64,000 nt of DNA from Amycolatopsis sp. 2-15 (GCF_030285625.1 NZ_CP127294.1:3358001-3422000), one strand, 5' to 3'; shown: positions 45,731 to 53,903, numbered from the stretch's first letter. Translations and numbers: made by a program. The notes: generated by a model not told the origin, from the letters alone.

Positions 45731-47005
45731 ATGAGCGAGCACTTCGACGTGCACGGCGGGGCACGGCTGGTCGGCGAGGTCGACGTGGTCGGAGCCAAGA
45801 ACAGCGTGCTGAAGCTGATGGCCGCGGCCCTGCTGGCCGAGGGCACCACCACCATCACGAACTGCCCGCAGATCCTCGACGTGCCTTTGATGGGCGACGT
45901 CCTGCGCAGCGTTGGCTGCGAAGTCGACATCGACGGCGACACGGCACGCATCACCACACCCGCCGAGCTGTCGCACCGCGCGGACTCGGCGGCGATGGGC
46001 AAGCTGCGCGCGTCCGTCTGTGTGCTCGGGCCGCTGGTCGGGCGGCTCAAGAAGGCCGTGGTCGCGCTGCCCGGCGGTGATGCGATCGGCTCGCGGCCGC
46101 TGGACATGCACCAGAACGGCCTGCGCAAGCTCGGCGCCACCAGCACGATCGAGCACGGCTGTGTGGTCGCGAACGCCGAATCCCTCGTCGGCGCCCAGAT
46201 CTGGCTCGACTTCCCGAGCGTCGGAGCCACCGAGAACATCCTGATGGCCGCCGTGCTGGCCGACGGCACGACCGTGATCGACAACGCCGCGCGCGAGCCC
46301 GAGATCGCCGACATCTGCACGATGCTCATCGAGATGGGCGCGAAGATCGAGGGCGCGGGCACGTCGACGCTGACCGTGCACGGCGTGGAGCAGCTGCGCC
46401 CGACCGAGCACCGGGTGATCGGCGACCGGATCGTCGGCGCCACCTGGGCGTTCGCCGCGGCGATGACGCGGGGCGACCTGACCGTGCGTGGTGTCAACCC
46501 GCACCACCTCGACCTGGTGCTGGACAAGCTGCGGCTCGCGGGCGCGGACGTGACCACGTTCGACGAGAAGGGTTTCCGCGTCGTGCAGCCCGAGCGGCCG
46601 AAGGCGGTCGACTGGGTGACGCTGCCCTACCCCGGTTTCGCCACGGACCTGCAGCCGTTCGCGGTCGCCCTTTCGGCTGTGTCCGAGGGCACGTCGATGA
46701 TCACGGAGAACGTCTACGAAGCCCGGTTCCGCTTCATCGAAGAGATGATCCGGCTTTCCGGCGACGCCCGCACCGACGGCCACCACGCCGTGGTCCGAGG
46801 GGTCCAGCAGCTCTCCAGCGCCCCGGTCTGGGCCTCCGACATCCGCGCCGGCGCCGGCCTCGTGCTCGCCGGCCTGTGCGCCGAGGGTGTCACCGAGGTC
46901 TGGGACGTCTTCCACATCGACCGCGGTTACCCGCACTTCGTCGAGAACCTCAACCGCCTGGGCGCGCGCATCGAGCGCGTGGCGGGGGAGCCCGAACGCG
47001 CGTAG
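45731..47005 (+). CDS. murA: UDP-GlcNAc 1-carboxyvinyltransferase with Asp at the catalytic Cys position
   Basis: The 424-aa enzyme performs the first committed step of peptidoglycan synthesis. ATG 45731 begins [41 protein letters not shown] and the C-terminal [11 protein letters not shown] are clear MurA motifs. The loop reads [16 protein letters not shown], so the residue normally Cys115 is Asp117, exactly as in Mycobacterium tuberculosis MurA, where it gives intrinsic fosfomycin resistance. The gene ends one base before the reverse-strand tetR stop. Confidence 0.97.
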   Translation: MSEHFDVHGGARLVGEVDVVGAKNSVLKLMAAALLAEGTTTITNCPQILDVPLMGDVLRSVGCEVDIDGDTARITTPAELSHRADSAAMGKLRASVCVLGPLVGRLKKAVVALPGGDAIGSRPLDMHQNGLRKLGATSTIEHGCVVANAESLVGAQIWLDFPSVGATENILMAAVLADGTTVIDNAAREPEIADICTMLIEMGAKIEGAGTSTLTVHGVEQLRPTEHRVIGDRIVGATWAFAAAMTRGDLTVRGVNPHHLDLVLDKLRLAGADVTTFDEKGFRVVQPERPKAVDWVTLPYPGFATDLQPFAVALSAVSEGTSMITENVYEARFRFIEEMIRLSGDARTDGHHAVVRGVQQLSSAPVWASDIRAGAGLVLAGLCAEGVTEVWDVFHIDRGYPHFVENLNRLGARIERVAGEPERA

Positions 47006-47608
47006 TCAGTCCACGGGCCGGGCGCCGAGCGCGCGGAGCACGTGCTCGGTGACCTGGTCCAGGAAATCAGGGCTCGGGGGCTCCCGGCGCACCACCAGCC
47101 GCCAGTAGATCGGCGCTGCGAGCAGGTCCATGGCCAGCTCGACGTCGATGTCGGCCGGGAGCTCACCACGCTGGATCGCGCGCTCGAACAGCGGCCGCGC
47201 GGCGTCGCGGCGCGGGCCGCCGATGCGAGACCGTAGGTCGTCGGCCGGCTCGGGGTCGCGGGCGCTCTCGGCGATGAGGTCCGGCAGGATCCGCGCGAAC
47301 CGTGGGTGCGTGAGCCAGTCGTAGACGGCTTGTATCGATTCGCGCAGGTCACCGCGTAGAGATCCCGTGTCGGACGTCGGCGCGCGGCTCACGCTGAACT
47401 CCGAGACCACCGCCGAGATCATCTCGTGCTTCGAGCGCCAGCGGCGGTACAGCGCGCTCTTGCCCACGCCCGCGCGCTTGGCCACGGCTTCCATCGACAG
47501 GCGGCCGTAGCCCACCTCCGCGAGCTCGTCGAGCACCGCTTCCGTGATCGCCTGCGTGACGTCGGGCTGCAGCACAGCCGCCCCGGTGGGCGTGCGGCGG
47601 GTTGTCAT
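47006..47608 (-). CDS. TetR/AcrR family regulator
   Basis: The 200-aa protein has a TetR helix-turn-helix at residues about 20-65 (AITEAVLDELAEVGYGRLSMEAVAKRAGVGKSALYRRW core) and a helical ligand domain of the TetR_C_16-like type (FARILPDLIAESARDPEPADDLR). It is divergent from a hydrolase gene; two copies of a GGACGGTACCGT palindrome lie between the two starts, one 23 bp from its own ATG. It most likely represses itself and the hydrolase. Confidence 0.9.
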   Translation of the reverse strand: MTTRRTPTGAAVLQPDVTQAITEAVLDELAEVGYGRLSMEAVAKRAGVGKSALYRRWRSKHEMISAVVSEFSVSRAPTSDTGSLRGDLRESIQAVYDWLTHPRFARILPDLIAESARDPEPADDLRSRIGGPRRDAARPLFERAIQRGELPADIDVELAMDLLAAPIYWRLVVRREPPSPDFLDQVTEHVLRALGARPVD

Positions 47609-47630
47609 GATCGCATCCTAGCGGGTGGAC

Positions 47631-47678
47631 GGGACGGTACCGTTCCGTGTAGCTTCCCGACGGGACGGTACCGTATCG
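47631..47678. promoter_or_regulatory. Twin TetR operators
   Basis: GGGACGGTACCGTTCC (47631-47646) and GGGACGGTACCGTATC (47662-47677) share the 10-bp palindrome ACGGTACCGT; their centres are 31 bp apart, three helical turns, so two dimers would bind on the same DNA face between the divergent tetR and hydrolase starts. Confidence 0.8.
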
Positions 47679-47699
47679 TCCTACGCCAAGGAGGGCCCG

Positions 47700-48916
47700 A
47701 TGAAGCAGCTGCTGTTCGAGGACGACCCCCAGTTCTGGTTCGAGACGCTTCGCGTGTTCGGCCACGCGAGTTACGGCGGCTCGGACTTCGGCGAAGTCGC
47801 CGCCACCGCTTCGCGCATCAAGCCCGGCGACTACGACAGCTGGCACGACGAGTGGCTCGCCGCGGCCGAGCGTCTCGCGGCCGAGGCCGACCGGGTGGCC
47901 GCGGTGCACCCGATCAGCGCCCGCGACGCCTACCTGCGCGCGTCCACCTACTACCGCTCGGCGGAGTTCTTCCTGCACGGAAACCCCGCCGACTCGCGCA
48001 TCGCCTATGCCTATGACCGCAGCGTCGAGTGCTTCCACCGCGCGATCGAAGGCTTCGCGGGCGTCGAGCGGGTCGAGATTCCGTACGAGGGCCACGTGCT
48101 GCGCGGCTACTTCTACCGCGCGCCCGGCACGGGTCGTCGCCCGATTCTGTTGGCGCACAACGGTTTCGACGGCAGTGCGGAGGAGGTGCACTTCTTCGGC
48201 GCGGCTGGCGGCCAGGAGCGCGGCTACCACGTGCTGGCGTTCGACGGCCCCGGCCAGCCGAGCGCGATCCACCGCGACGGGCTCGTCTTCCGGCCCGACT
48301 GGGAGCACGTGGTGGGCCCGGTGCTCGACTTCGTGCTCGCCGACCCCGGCGTCGACCCGGACAAGGTCGCGCTGCTCGGCATCAGCCTCGGTGGCATGCT
48401 CGCGCCCCGTGCGGCGGCGTTCGACTCGCGGATCAAGGCCGTCGTCGCCGTGGACGGGGTGTTCGACGCCGGCTCGGCGGTGACGGCTTTCCTGCCGTGG
48501 GACCGCGCGGAGATCGAACGTCGCGCCAACGCGGTCGAGGACGAGGAGCTCGACAAGCTGCTCGCCGCCGGCCGGGCCGCGAGCCCCACGCTGCGCTGGC
48601 CACCGACCACGGCCGGTACGTGATGGGCGCGGCGACCGACCGTGAGTTCCTCGCGAAGTACCTGACCTACACGCTCGACGGCGGTGTCGCCGAGCGCATC
48701 AAGTGCCGGGCGCTCGTCTGCGAGGCCACCGACGACCTGTTCTTCAACGGAGACGGCGAAACCCAGCCCGAACCCCGCCGCCTCCACGAACGGCTCACCG
48801 GCCCGAAGACGCTGCTCTCGTTCACCGCCGAGGAAGGCGCGGCCGCCCACTGCCACGTCGGCGCGCAGCGGCTCGTGACGGCCCGCGTCTTCGACTGGCT
48901 GGACGAGACGCTCTAG
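47700..48916 (+). pseudogene. Alpha/beta-hydrolase (dipeptidyl-peptidase/FrsA-like) with frameshift
   Basis: ATG 47700 follows AAGGAGGG. The frame gives a helical cap (residues 1-115), the hydrolase core with VEIPYEGHVLRGYFYRAP, LAHNGFDGS, the nucleophile elbow LLGISLGGML and the acid VAVDGVFDAG. At about 48597-48601 (CGCTGGCCACC) one base appears missing: the frame leaves conserved ASPTLRW and ends at 48623, while the +1 frame goes on as ATDHGRYVMGAATDREFLAKY through CEATDDLFFNG and the catalytic His in AAHCHVGAQ to TAG 48914-48916. Full length would be about 405 aa. Pseudogene or sequencing error; the regulator and twin operators are intact. Confidence 0.8.
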
Positions 48917-48917
48917 C
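48912..48917. repeat. IS481-family target duplication, left copy
   Basis: TCTAGC flanks the left end of the element and is repeated exactly at 50026-50031. It fits the NCTAGN target known for IS481. The TAG of this copy is the stop codon of the hydrolase gene. Confidence 0.88.
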
Positions 48918-50025
48918 TGTGATGTCCGGGGACGTTGTTCAGCAGTTCGAGGGTGGTGTCACCTGACAGGTGAGGCCCTCCGGTTGTGAAGTGGAACTGC
49001 CTAGGAACCGTTTCACCAGCTGGAGGGCCTCGTGTCCCACCCTAACGCCACGCTGACCCCGATCACTCGTCTGCGGCTGGCCCGTCTGATCGTCGACCAC
49101 GGATGGACCTACACCGCCGCAGCGAAAATGTTCATGGTCGCCGCGCCCACCGCAAAGAAATGGGCCACCCGCTACCGCGACGAAGGCCCAGGCGGCATGA
49201 CCGACCGCAGCAGCCGCCCGCACCACAGCCCCACCAAGACCGCACCCACACTCGTGCGCCGGATCGCACGATTGCGGTGGCGCCACCGGCTCGGCCCCGT
49301 CCAGATCGCCGGCCGGACAGGACTACCGGCCTCGACGGTGCACGCGGTGCTCGTGCGCTGCCGGATCAACCGCCTCTCCCGCATCGACCGGGTCACCGGC
49401 GAGCCGTTGCGCCGCTACGAACACGACCACCCCGGCTCGCTGATCCATGTCGATGTCACCAAGTTCGGCAACATTCCCGACGGCGGTGGCCACCGCTTCG
49501 TCGGACGCGGTCAGGGCAAACGCAACCGGGAAGCCACCGCCAAACGCACCGGCCGACGCAACCACCGCTACGAACCCCGCCCCGGCATCAGCTACCTGCA
49601 CACCGTCATCGACGACCACTCCCGCGTCGCCTACGCAGAAATCTGCACCGATGAAACCTCCGCCACCGCGATCGGTGTCCTGCACCGCGCCGTCGCCTGG
49701 TTCGCCCAGCACCATGTCGCCGTCGAGCGTGTGTTGTCCGACAACGGCTCGGCCTACCGCTCCCACGCCTGGCATCAAGCCTGCGCCGAGCTCGGCATCA
49801 CACCGAAACACACCCGCCCCTACCGGCCCCAAACGAACGGCAAAATCGAACGCTTCCACCGCACCCTCGCCGACGGCTGGGCCTACGCCCGCTTCTACAC
49901 CCGCGACCAGCAACGCCGAGCAGCCCTACCAGGCTGGCTTCACTTCTACAATCACCATCGACCCCACTCCGCCCTCGGAGGCCACCCACCCATCACCCGA
50001 CTAACCAACCTGCCTGAACATCACA
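48918..50025 (+). mobile_element. IS481-family insertion sequence (1108 bp, complete)
   Basis: The left end TGTGATGTCCGGG (48918 onward) and the right end, read inverted from 50025 as TGTGATGTTCAGG, form imperfect terminal repeats of about 25 bp with 8 identical outermost bases. A 6-bp TCTAGC duplication flanks it. It carries one transposase gene and no passenger. Clean ends and intact frame suggest it is recent and potentially active. It lies between the convergent hydrolase and lysE genes. Confidence 0.9.
48972..49031 (+). promoter_or_regulatory. Hairpin hiding the transposase ribosome site
   Basis: GAGGCCCTCC (48972-48981) pairs perfectly with GGAGGGCCTC (49022-49031), which contains the transposase Shine-Dalgarno; GTGAA/TTCAC (48986-48990, 49012-49016) is nested. 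Transcripts entering from outside the element would fold and not be translated well. Confidence 0.65.
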
Positions 50026-50030
50026 TCTAG
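49032..50030 (+). CDS. IS481-family DDE transposase
   Basis: The 332-aa transposase has an N-terminal helix-turn-helix region (LVRRIARLRWRHRLGPVQIAGRTGL) and an RVE integrase core with Asp141 (HVDVTKFG), Asp237 (SDNGSAYRS) and Glu273 (GKIERFHRTL), a D-D-35-E arrangement. GTG 49032 follows GGAGGGC. Its TAG stop (50028-50030) lies outside the element, in the right target duplication, so insertion at CTAG completes the gene. This is expected for the IS481 family. Confidence 0.94.
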   Translation: MSHPNATLTPITRLRLARLIVDHGWTYTAAAKMFMVAAPTAKKWATRYRDEGPGGMTDRSSRPHHSPTKTAPTLVRRIARLRWRHRLGPVQIAGRTGLPASTVHAVLVRCRINRLSRIDRVTGEPLRRYEHDHPGSLIHVDVTKFGNIPDGGGHRFVGRGQGKRNREATAKRTGRRNHRYEPRPGISYLHTVIDDHSRVAYAEICTDETSATAIGVLHRAVAWFAQHHVAVERVLSDNGSAYRSHAWHQACAELGITPKHTRPYRPQTNGKIERFHRTLADGWAYARFYTRDQQRRAALPGWLHFYNHHRPHSALGGHPPITRLTNLPEHHI

Positions 50031-50031
50031 C
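50026..50031. repeat. IS481-family target duplication, right copy
   Basis: TCTAGC repeats the left copy. It supplies the transposase stop TAG on the forward strand and the stop of the lysE-like gene (CTA, read TAG) on the reverse strand. Confidence 0.88.
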
Positions 50032-50653
50032 CCTCCAGGGCCAACGCGGCGCCGAACCCGATCAGGACTGTGCCGGTCACGCCGTCGAGGGTGCGGCGCA
50101 CACGGCGGCGCTCGAGCCAGCCGCGCACGCGGTGCACCAGCAGGAGCAGTAGAACCTGCCAGACCGCGCCCACGGCGGCGACGGTGTAGGCGAGCAGCAG
50201 GGCGTCGCCCGTGGTGGTGACGCCGGGCGTGAGGAACTGCGGCAGCACCGACAGGTAGAGGACCAGCACCTTCGGGTTGGTCACGTTGGAGAGGAATCCT
50301 TCGCGCCAGCGGCGGAACGCGCTCTGGCGGGCGCGTTTCGCCTCGGCGAGCGACTGGTAGTCACCACGCCAGGCGCCGCGCAGCGCCTGGAAACCGAGGT
50401 AGCAGAGATAGGCGACACCGAGCCACTTCACGGTTTCGAAGATCGGGCGCGAGTTCGTGATCACGGCCCCGAGGCCGAGGGCGGCGAGGGTGCCCTGCAG
50501 GAAGTTCGCGACGGCGATGCCGGCACACGCCCACGCACCCCCGCGGGCGCCGCCCGACAGCGCGTTCTTGAGCACGACCATGCTGTCGGGCCCGGGCGCC
50601 ACGGCGAGCACCACCATCATGGCGAGGAACCCGCCGTACACACCCCACGTCAT
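50027..50653 (-). CDS. LysE/RhtB family exporter, copy 1
   Basis: The 208-aa protein has six predicted membrane segments and the LysE/RhtB motif APGPDSMVVLKNALSGGARGG at its start, plus FLSNVTNPKVLVLYLSVLPQF in the third helix region. Members export amino acids or small metabolites with proton exchange. It is a tandem paralogue of the next gene with the same length and the same C-terminus (LDGVTGTVLIGFGAALALEG). Its stop codon lies in the IS target duplication and is preserved. The exported substrate is unknown. Confidence 0.88.
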   Translation of the reverse strand: MTWGVYGGFLAMMVVLAVAPGPDSMVVLKNALSGGARGGAWACAGIAVANFLQGTLAALGLGAVITNSRPIFETVKWLGVAYLCYLGFQALRGAWRGDYQSLAEAKRARQSAFRRWREGFLSNVTNPKVLVLYLSVLPQFLTPGVTTTGDALLLAYTVAAVGAVWQVLLLLLVHRVRGWLERRRVRRTLDGVTGTVLIGFGAALALEG

Positions 50654-50673
50654 GCGGCGAACGTTAACCCGGG

Positions 50674-51300
50674 TCAGGACTCCAGGGCCAGGGCCGCCCC
50701 GAAGCCGACGAGCGCGGTGCCGGTCACACCGTCGAGCGCGCGCCGCACCTTCCGCTGCTTGAGCCACGCGCGCACCCGGTGCACGAAGAACAGCAGTACC
50801 AGCAGCCACACTGTGCCCAGCACCGCCACGGTGTAGGCGAGCACGAGCGCGTCCCACGTGGTGGTGCGCACGGGGTCGAGGAACTGCGGTAGCACCGACA
50901 AGTAGAGGACCAGGACCTTCGGGTTCGTCACGTTGGACAGGAACCCTTCGCGCCAGCGCCGGAAGCTGCTCGTCCGCTTGCGCTGCGTTTCTTCGACGGT
51001 CGCGTAGTTGCCGCGCCACGCGCCGCGCAGGGCCTGGAACCCGAGGAACACGAGGTACGCCGCGCCGAGCCACTTGAGCGTGATGAACACCGGCTGGGAC
51101 CGCGCGATGACCACCCCGAGCCCGAGCGCCGCGGCCGTGCCCTGCAACGCGTTGCCGGCGAAGATCCCGGCCGTCGCGAGCAGCCCACCGCGGGCACCAC
51201 CGGACAGCGCGTTCTTCAGCATCACCATCGTGTCCGGCCCTGGCGCCAGGACGATGAGGACCACGATGACGAGATAACTGCCGTACCCACTCCAAGTCAC
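50674..51300 (-). CDS. LysE/RhtB family exporter, copy 2
   Basis: This 208-aa six-helix protein is closely similar to the neighbouring copy (same APGPDTMVMLKNALSGGARGG, RRWREGFLSNVTNPKVLVL and C-terminal VTGTALVGFGAALALES). It begins MTWSGYG, the other MTWGVYG. The 20-bp gap and common strand suggest an operon created by tandem duplication; RhtB/LysE proteins are not known to need a partner, though a heteromer is conceivable. Confidence 0.88.
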   Translation of the reverse strand: MTWSGYGSYLVIVVLIVLAPGPDTMVMLKNALSGGARGGLLATAGIFAGNALQGTAAALGLGVVIARSQPVFITLKWLGAAYLVFLGFQALRGAWRGNYATVEETQRKRTSSFRRWREGFLSNVTNPKVLVLYLSVLPQFLDPVRTTTWDALVLAYTVAVLGTVWLLVLLFFVHRVRAWLKQRKVRRALDGVTGTALVGFGAALALES

Positions 51301-51365
51301 GTTGTTCCACGGTAATCGCCGCTCACGGCTGAGTCTCGCGGATTTCGGTCACAGCCCTTCGCGGC

Positions 51366-51400
51366 GCGGGGCAACCCCGGCGAACCGGGCAGCGTGCTCA
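51366..51400 (+). promoter_or_regulatory. Duplicated 35-bp leader, copy 1 (ECF-type promoter geometry)
   Basis: This 35-bp block occurs again at 51964-51998 with one mismatch. It contains GCAACC (51371-51376), a 16-bp spacer and CGTGCT (51393-51398), the layout of an ECF sigma promoter. It also can fold as CGGGG-caa-CCCCG or CCCGG-cgaa-CCGGG. It ends 24 nt before the next start codon. Confidence 0.55.
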
Positions 51401-51424
51401 GTGCGGGGACTGGGGGAGGCCGCG

Positions 51425-51955
51425 ATGAATGCGATCGAAGACGGCGAGACGGTGTTGTGGACCGGCCGCCCGCAGCGACGGCACCGTCGCTTCCACGACT
51501 ACCTGCCGTGGGCGGTGGTCGTGGTTCTCATCGTGGGCGACGGTGTGGTGCTGGCGTTCTACGCGGACTTCTCCCTGTGGATGATCTGGTTCTACATGAT
51601 CGCTCTCGCCGTCGGTGTGGCGATCCACTCCGGTTCGGTTCGATCCAAGCGGCACGCCGCGACGTCGTACCCCGTGACCGATCGGCGGCTCATCATCGCC
51701 ATGCACTTCGCCCACGGCGTCGATTACCGGTGGGTCCCGATGGCCGTGCTCGGCACGCCGCGCGTGCACGAGCTGCACGACGGGCTCGGCACCGTCGATT
51801 TCAAGAAGTCTGTCTTGCGGGCGACGCTGAGGCTGGATCCATGGCGGCAGTCGACCCTTGTCCCGATCTACCCGGAACTGGTGGCCATCCGCGACGCGCA
51901 CGAGGTCGCCGAGCTCATCGAGCGCCACGCCGGGCAGGCCTCGATCCGCGAGTGA
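51425..51955 (+). CDS. PH-like membrane protein, paralogue 1
   Basis: The 176-aa protein starts at ATG 51425 after GGGGGAGG. It has a short head with GETVLWTGRPQRRHRRFHDY, two membrane segments (about 25-75) and a soluble half with SYPVTDRRLIIAMHF, the strand pattern of bacterial PH-like (bPH) domains. No enzyme motif is visible. The neighbour at 52020 is its paralogue and both have the same leader. Function unknown; a membrane-stress role would fit an ECF promoter but is only inference. Confidence 0.7.
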   Translation: MNAIEDGETVLWTGRPQRRHRRFHDYLPWAVVVVLIVGDGVVLAFYADFSLWMIWFYMIALAVGVAIHSGSVRSKRHAATSYPVTDRRLIIAMHFAHGVDYRWVPMAVLGTPRVHELHDGLGTVDFKKSVLRATLRLDPWRQSTLVPIYPELVAIRDAHEVAELIERHAGQASIRE

Positions 51956-51963
51956 GTTTGCGC

Positions 51964-51998
51964 GCGGGGCAACCCCGGCGATCCGGGCAGCGTGCTCA
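51964..51998 (+). promoter_or_regulatory. Duplicated 35-bp leader, copy 2
   Basis: 34 of 35 bases equal copy 1 (A to T at the ninth base from GGCGA). The GCAACC-16-CGTGCT spacing is kept. It ends 21 nt before ATG 52020 and lies just after the stop of paralogue 1. Confidence 0.55.
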
Positions 51999-52019
51999 TT
52001 TCGGGAAAGGGAGGGCGCG

Positions 52020-52553
52020 ATGTTTCCGATCGAAGAGGGCGAGACGGTGTTGTGGTCCGGCCGGCCGCAGCGCTGTCACCGGCGGTTCCGCGACTACTAC
52101 TGGTGGGTCGTGCTCGCGGTCCTCGTGGTGGGCGGGAGCTTCGTGATCGCCGTGCTCGACGTGCTGAAGGTGGCCTTGTACCCGTGGGGCATCGTGATCG
52201 CGCTCGTGGCCGGGTTCGCCGTCGAACGTCCGAAGGAACGCCGCGAGCTGCTGGCCGTTACGACCTACTTCGTCACCGACCGTCGGCTGGTGTTCGCCGC
52301 CCACGGTGGGTCGGGGTCGGAGTTCCGCTGGGTGCCGCTCGCGGCGCTCGGGGCGGCCCGGGTGCACGACCTCGGCGACGGCCTCGGCACGATCGACTTC
52401 AGCCCGACCTGGTGGGAGTGGGTCAAGGACCAGGAGTACCGGCCCCGGCCCGCGTGGCACCCGATGCTGCCGGAGCTGGTCGCCGTCCGAGATGCCGCCC
52501 AGGTCGCGGACCTGATCGCGCGGAACGCGGCCCGCCCGTCGTACGTTGGGTGA
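52020..52553 (+). CDS. PH-like membrane protein, paralogue 2
   Basis: The 177-aa protein mirrors paralogue 1: GETVLWSGRPQRCHRRFRDY, two membrane segments with VVLAVLVVGGSFVIAVLDV, then TTYFVTDRRLVFAAHG and a Trp-rich loop (SPTWWEWVKDQEYRPRP) absent from paralogue 1, and the same C-terminal PELVAVRDAAQVADLI. ATG 52020 follows GGAAAGGGAGG. DUF6191 follows 3 nt later and is co-transcribed. Confidence 0.7.
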   Translation: MFPIEEGETVLWSGRPQRCHRRFRDYYWWVVLAVLVVGGSFVIAVLDVLKVALYPWGIVIALVAGFAVERPKERRELLAVTTYFVTDRRLVFAAHGGSGSEFRWVPLAALGAARVHDLGDGLGTIDFSPTWWEWVKDQEYRPRPAWHPMLPELVAVRDAAQVADLIARNAARPSYVG

Positions 52554-52556
52554 GAC

Positions 52557-52859
52557 GTGCAGGTCATCATGTCGATCGCCTTGCCCGCCGCGACGCTGCT
52601 GCTGGTGATCGTGGGCGCATGGGAAGTGCGGCCGGGCCGCAAGCCGTCGCGGCTGAAGCGGCGGCTGTCCTCGACGTACCTCGACGAGGTCACCTCGTTC
52701 CTCTACGGCACCAAGCGCAACGAGCTCGAGCATCGCGACTCCGTGGAGATGACCCTCGACCAGGACGCGCAGGGCGCGCCGCCGCTGGGAATGATCGACC
52801 TGGACCGTGGGGTGGCGATCGTGCGTCCCGCGAACCAGGACAAGCGGGCCACGGACTGA
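52557..52859 (+). CDS. DUF6191-like small membrane protein
   Basis: The 100-aa protein has one membrane segment (IALPAATLLLVIVGAWEV) followed by a basic stretch and a cytoplasmic part with LSSTYLDEVTSFLYGTKRNELEHRDSVEM and IDLDRGVAIVRP. I connect this with DUF6191, a small family in Streptomyces and Amycolatopsis. The start is GTG 3 nt after the previous stop. Function unknown. Confidence 0.65.
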   Translation: MQVIMSIALPAATLLLVIVGAWEVRPGRKPSRLKRRLSSTYLDEVTSFLYGTKRNELEHRDSVEMTLDQDAQGAPPLGMIDLDRGVAIVRPANQDKRATD

Positions 52860-52996
52860 GAGCTTTCGAACACGCATTGTTCCGCCTGGTCAATTTACGG
52901 TAACGGCCGGTACCTATTTGCTGCGCTTGGCGTGCCTCGTTCGCGGAGGACACCTACGTTCGACGCACGGAAATGTGATCGAGACGAGGTGCTGTG

Positions 52997-53890
52997 ATGA
53001 AGCACGACGAATGGTCGCGACGGCAGTTGTTCCGGAGATCCGCACTGGTGGGAGCAGCCGTACTGGGTGGTCCGGTGTTGCTTTCCGCGTGTACGTCGAC
53101 GTCGTCCGGAGACACGTTGCAGGCGGCGCAGTCCGCCAAGAAGATCAAAATCGGAATCGCCAACGAATCCCCCTACGGATTCACTGATCAAAGCGGAAAA
53201 GTCACCGGCGAGGCCCCTGAAGTTGCGAGAGTCGTATTCCGGAACATGGGGATCGACACCGTCGAGGCGAGCGCGGTCTCCTTCGACCAGCTGATCCCGG
53301 CGCTCAACGCGAAGCAGTACGACGTGGTGGCGGCGGGCATGAACATCACCGCGAAACGCTGCGGCCAGGCCGCGTTCTCCATCCCGGACTACTCGGCGCT
53401 GACGGCGCTGCTGGTGCCGAAGGGCAACCCGCAGCAGGTGCTGAAGTTCGAGGACATCGCGGCGAAGAAGGTGAAGGTCGCGGTGCTCTCCGCGGCGGTG
53501 GAGAAGGGCTACGCGACCAGCGCCGGGGTGCCCGAGAGCCAGATCGAGACGCTGGACTCGCAGGACAACATGCTGCGCGCGGTCACCGACGGGCGCGTCT
53601 ACGCGGCGGCGCTCACCGACATCTCGCTGAAGGACGTGCTGAAGAAGAACCCCGGTGCGGCCGCCGAGGTGACGCCCGGGTTCGACCCGGTCGAGAACGG
53701 CCAGCCGGTGATCTCGGCGGGCGGGTTCGTCTTCCGCACCGGCGACAAGTCGCTGGTCGACGCGTTCAACACAGAACTGAAGAAACTGCACGACAGCGGG
53801 GAGTGGACGAGGATCGTCGCGCCCTTCGGCTTCACGCAGGCGAACCTGCCGAAGCCGGACGTGACCACCGAGAAGCTCTGCGCCGCGTGA
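52997..53890 (+). CDS. ehuB: Ectoine/hydroxyectoine ABC transporter, substrate-binding lipoprotein
   Basis: The 297-aa protein begins with a Tat-type signal (SRRQLFRRSALVGAA) and lipobox LLSAC, Cys32. The mature part is a cluster F amino-acid-type binding protein: KIKIGIANESPYGFTDQSGKVTGEAPEVAR, MNITAKRCGQAAFSIPDY and the C-terminal WTRIVAPFGF of EhuB. It captures ectoine for import as osmoprotectant or nutrient. GAGGTG precedes the ATG; GTG 52994 is a less likely start. First of ehuBCDA. No ectoine-degradation genes are in the window. Confidence 0.9.
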   Translation: MKHDEWSRRQLFRRSALVGAAVLGGPVLLSACTSTSSGDTLQAAQSAKKIKIGIANESPYGFTDQSGKVTGEAPEVARVVFRNMGIDTVEASAVSFDQLIPALNAKQYDVVAAGMNITAKRCGQAAFSIPDYSALTALLVPKGNPQQVLKFEDIAAKKVKVAVLSAAVEKGYATSAGVPESQIETLDSQDNMLRAVTDGRVYAAALTDISLKDVLKKNPGAAAEVTPGFDPVENGQPVISAGGFVFRTGDKSLVDAFNTELKKLHDSGEWTRIVAPFGFTQANLPKPDVTTEKLCAA

Positions 53891-53903
53891 CGGGTGGTGC
53901 GCC

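Noticed and set aside
51366..51998. Known riboswitch class in the duplicated leader
   Set aside because: At 35 bp it is too short and lacks the conserved core of any riboswitch I can name; promoter geometry explains it better.
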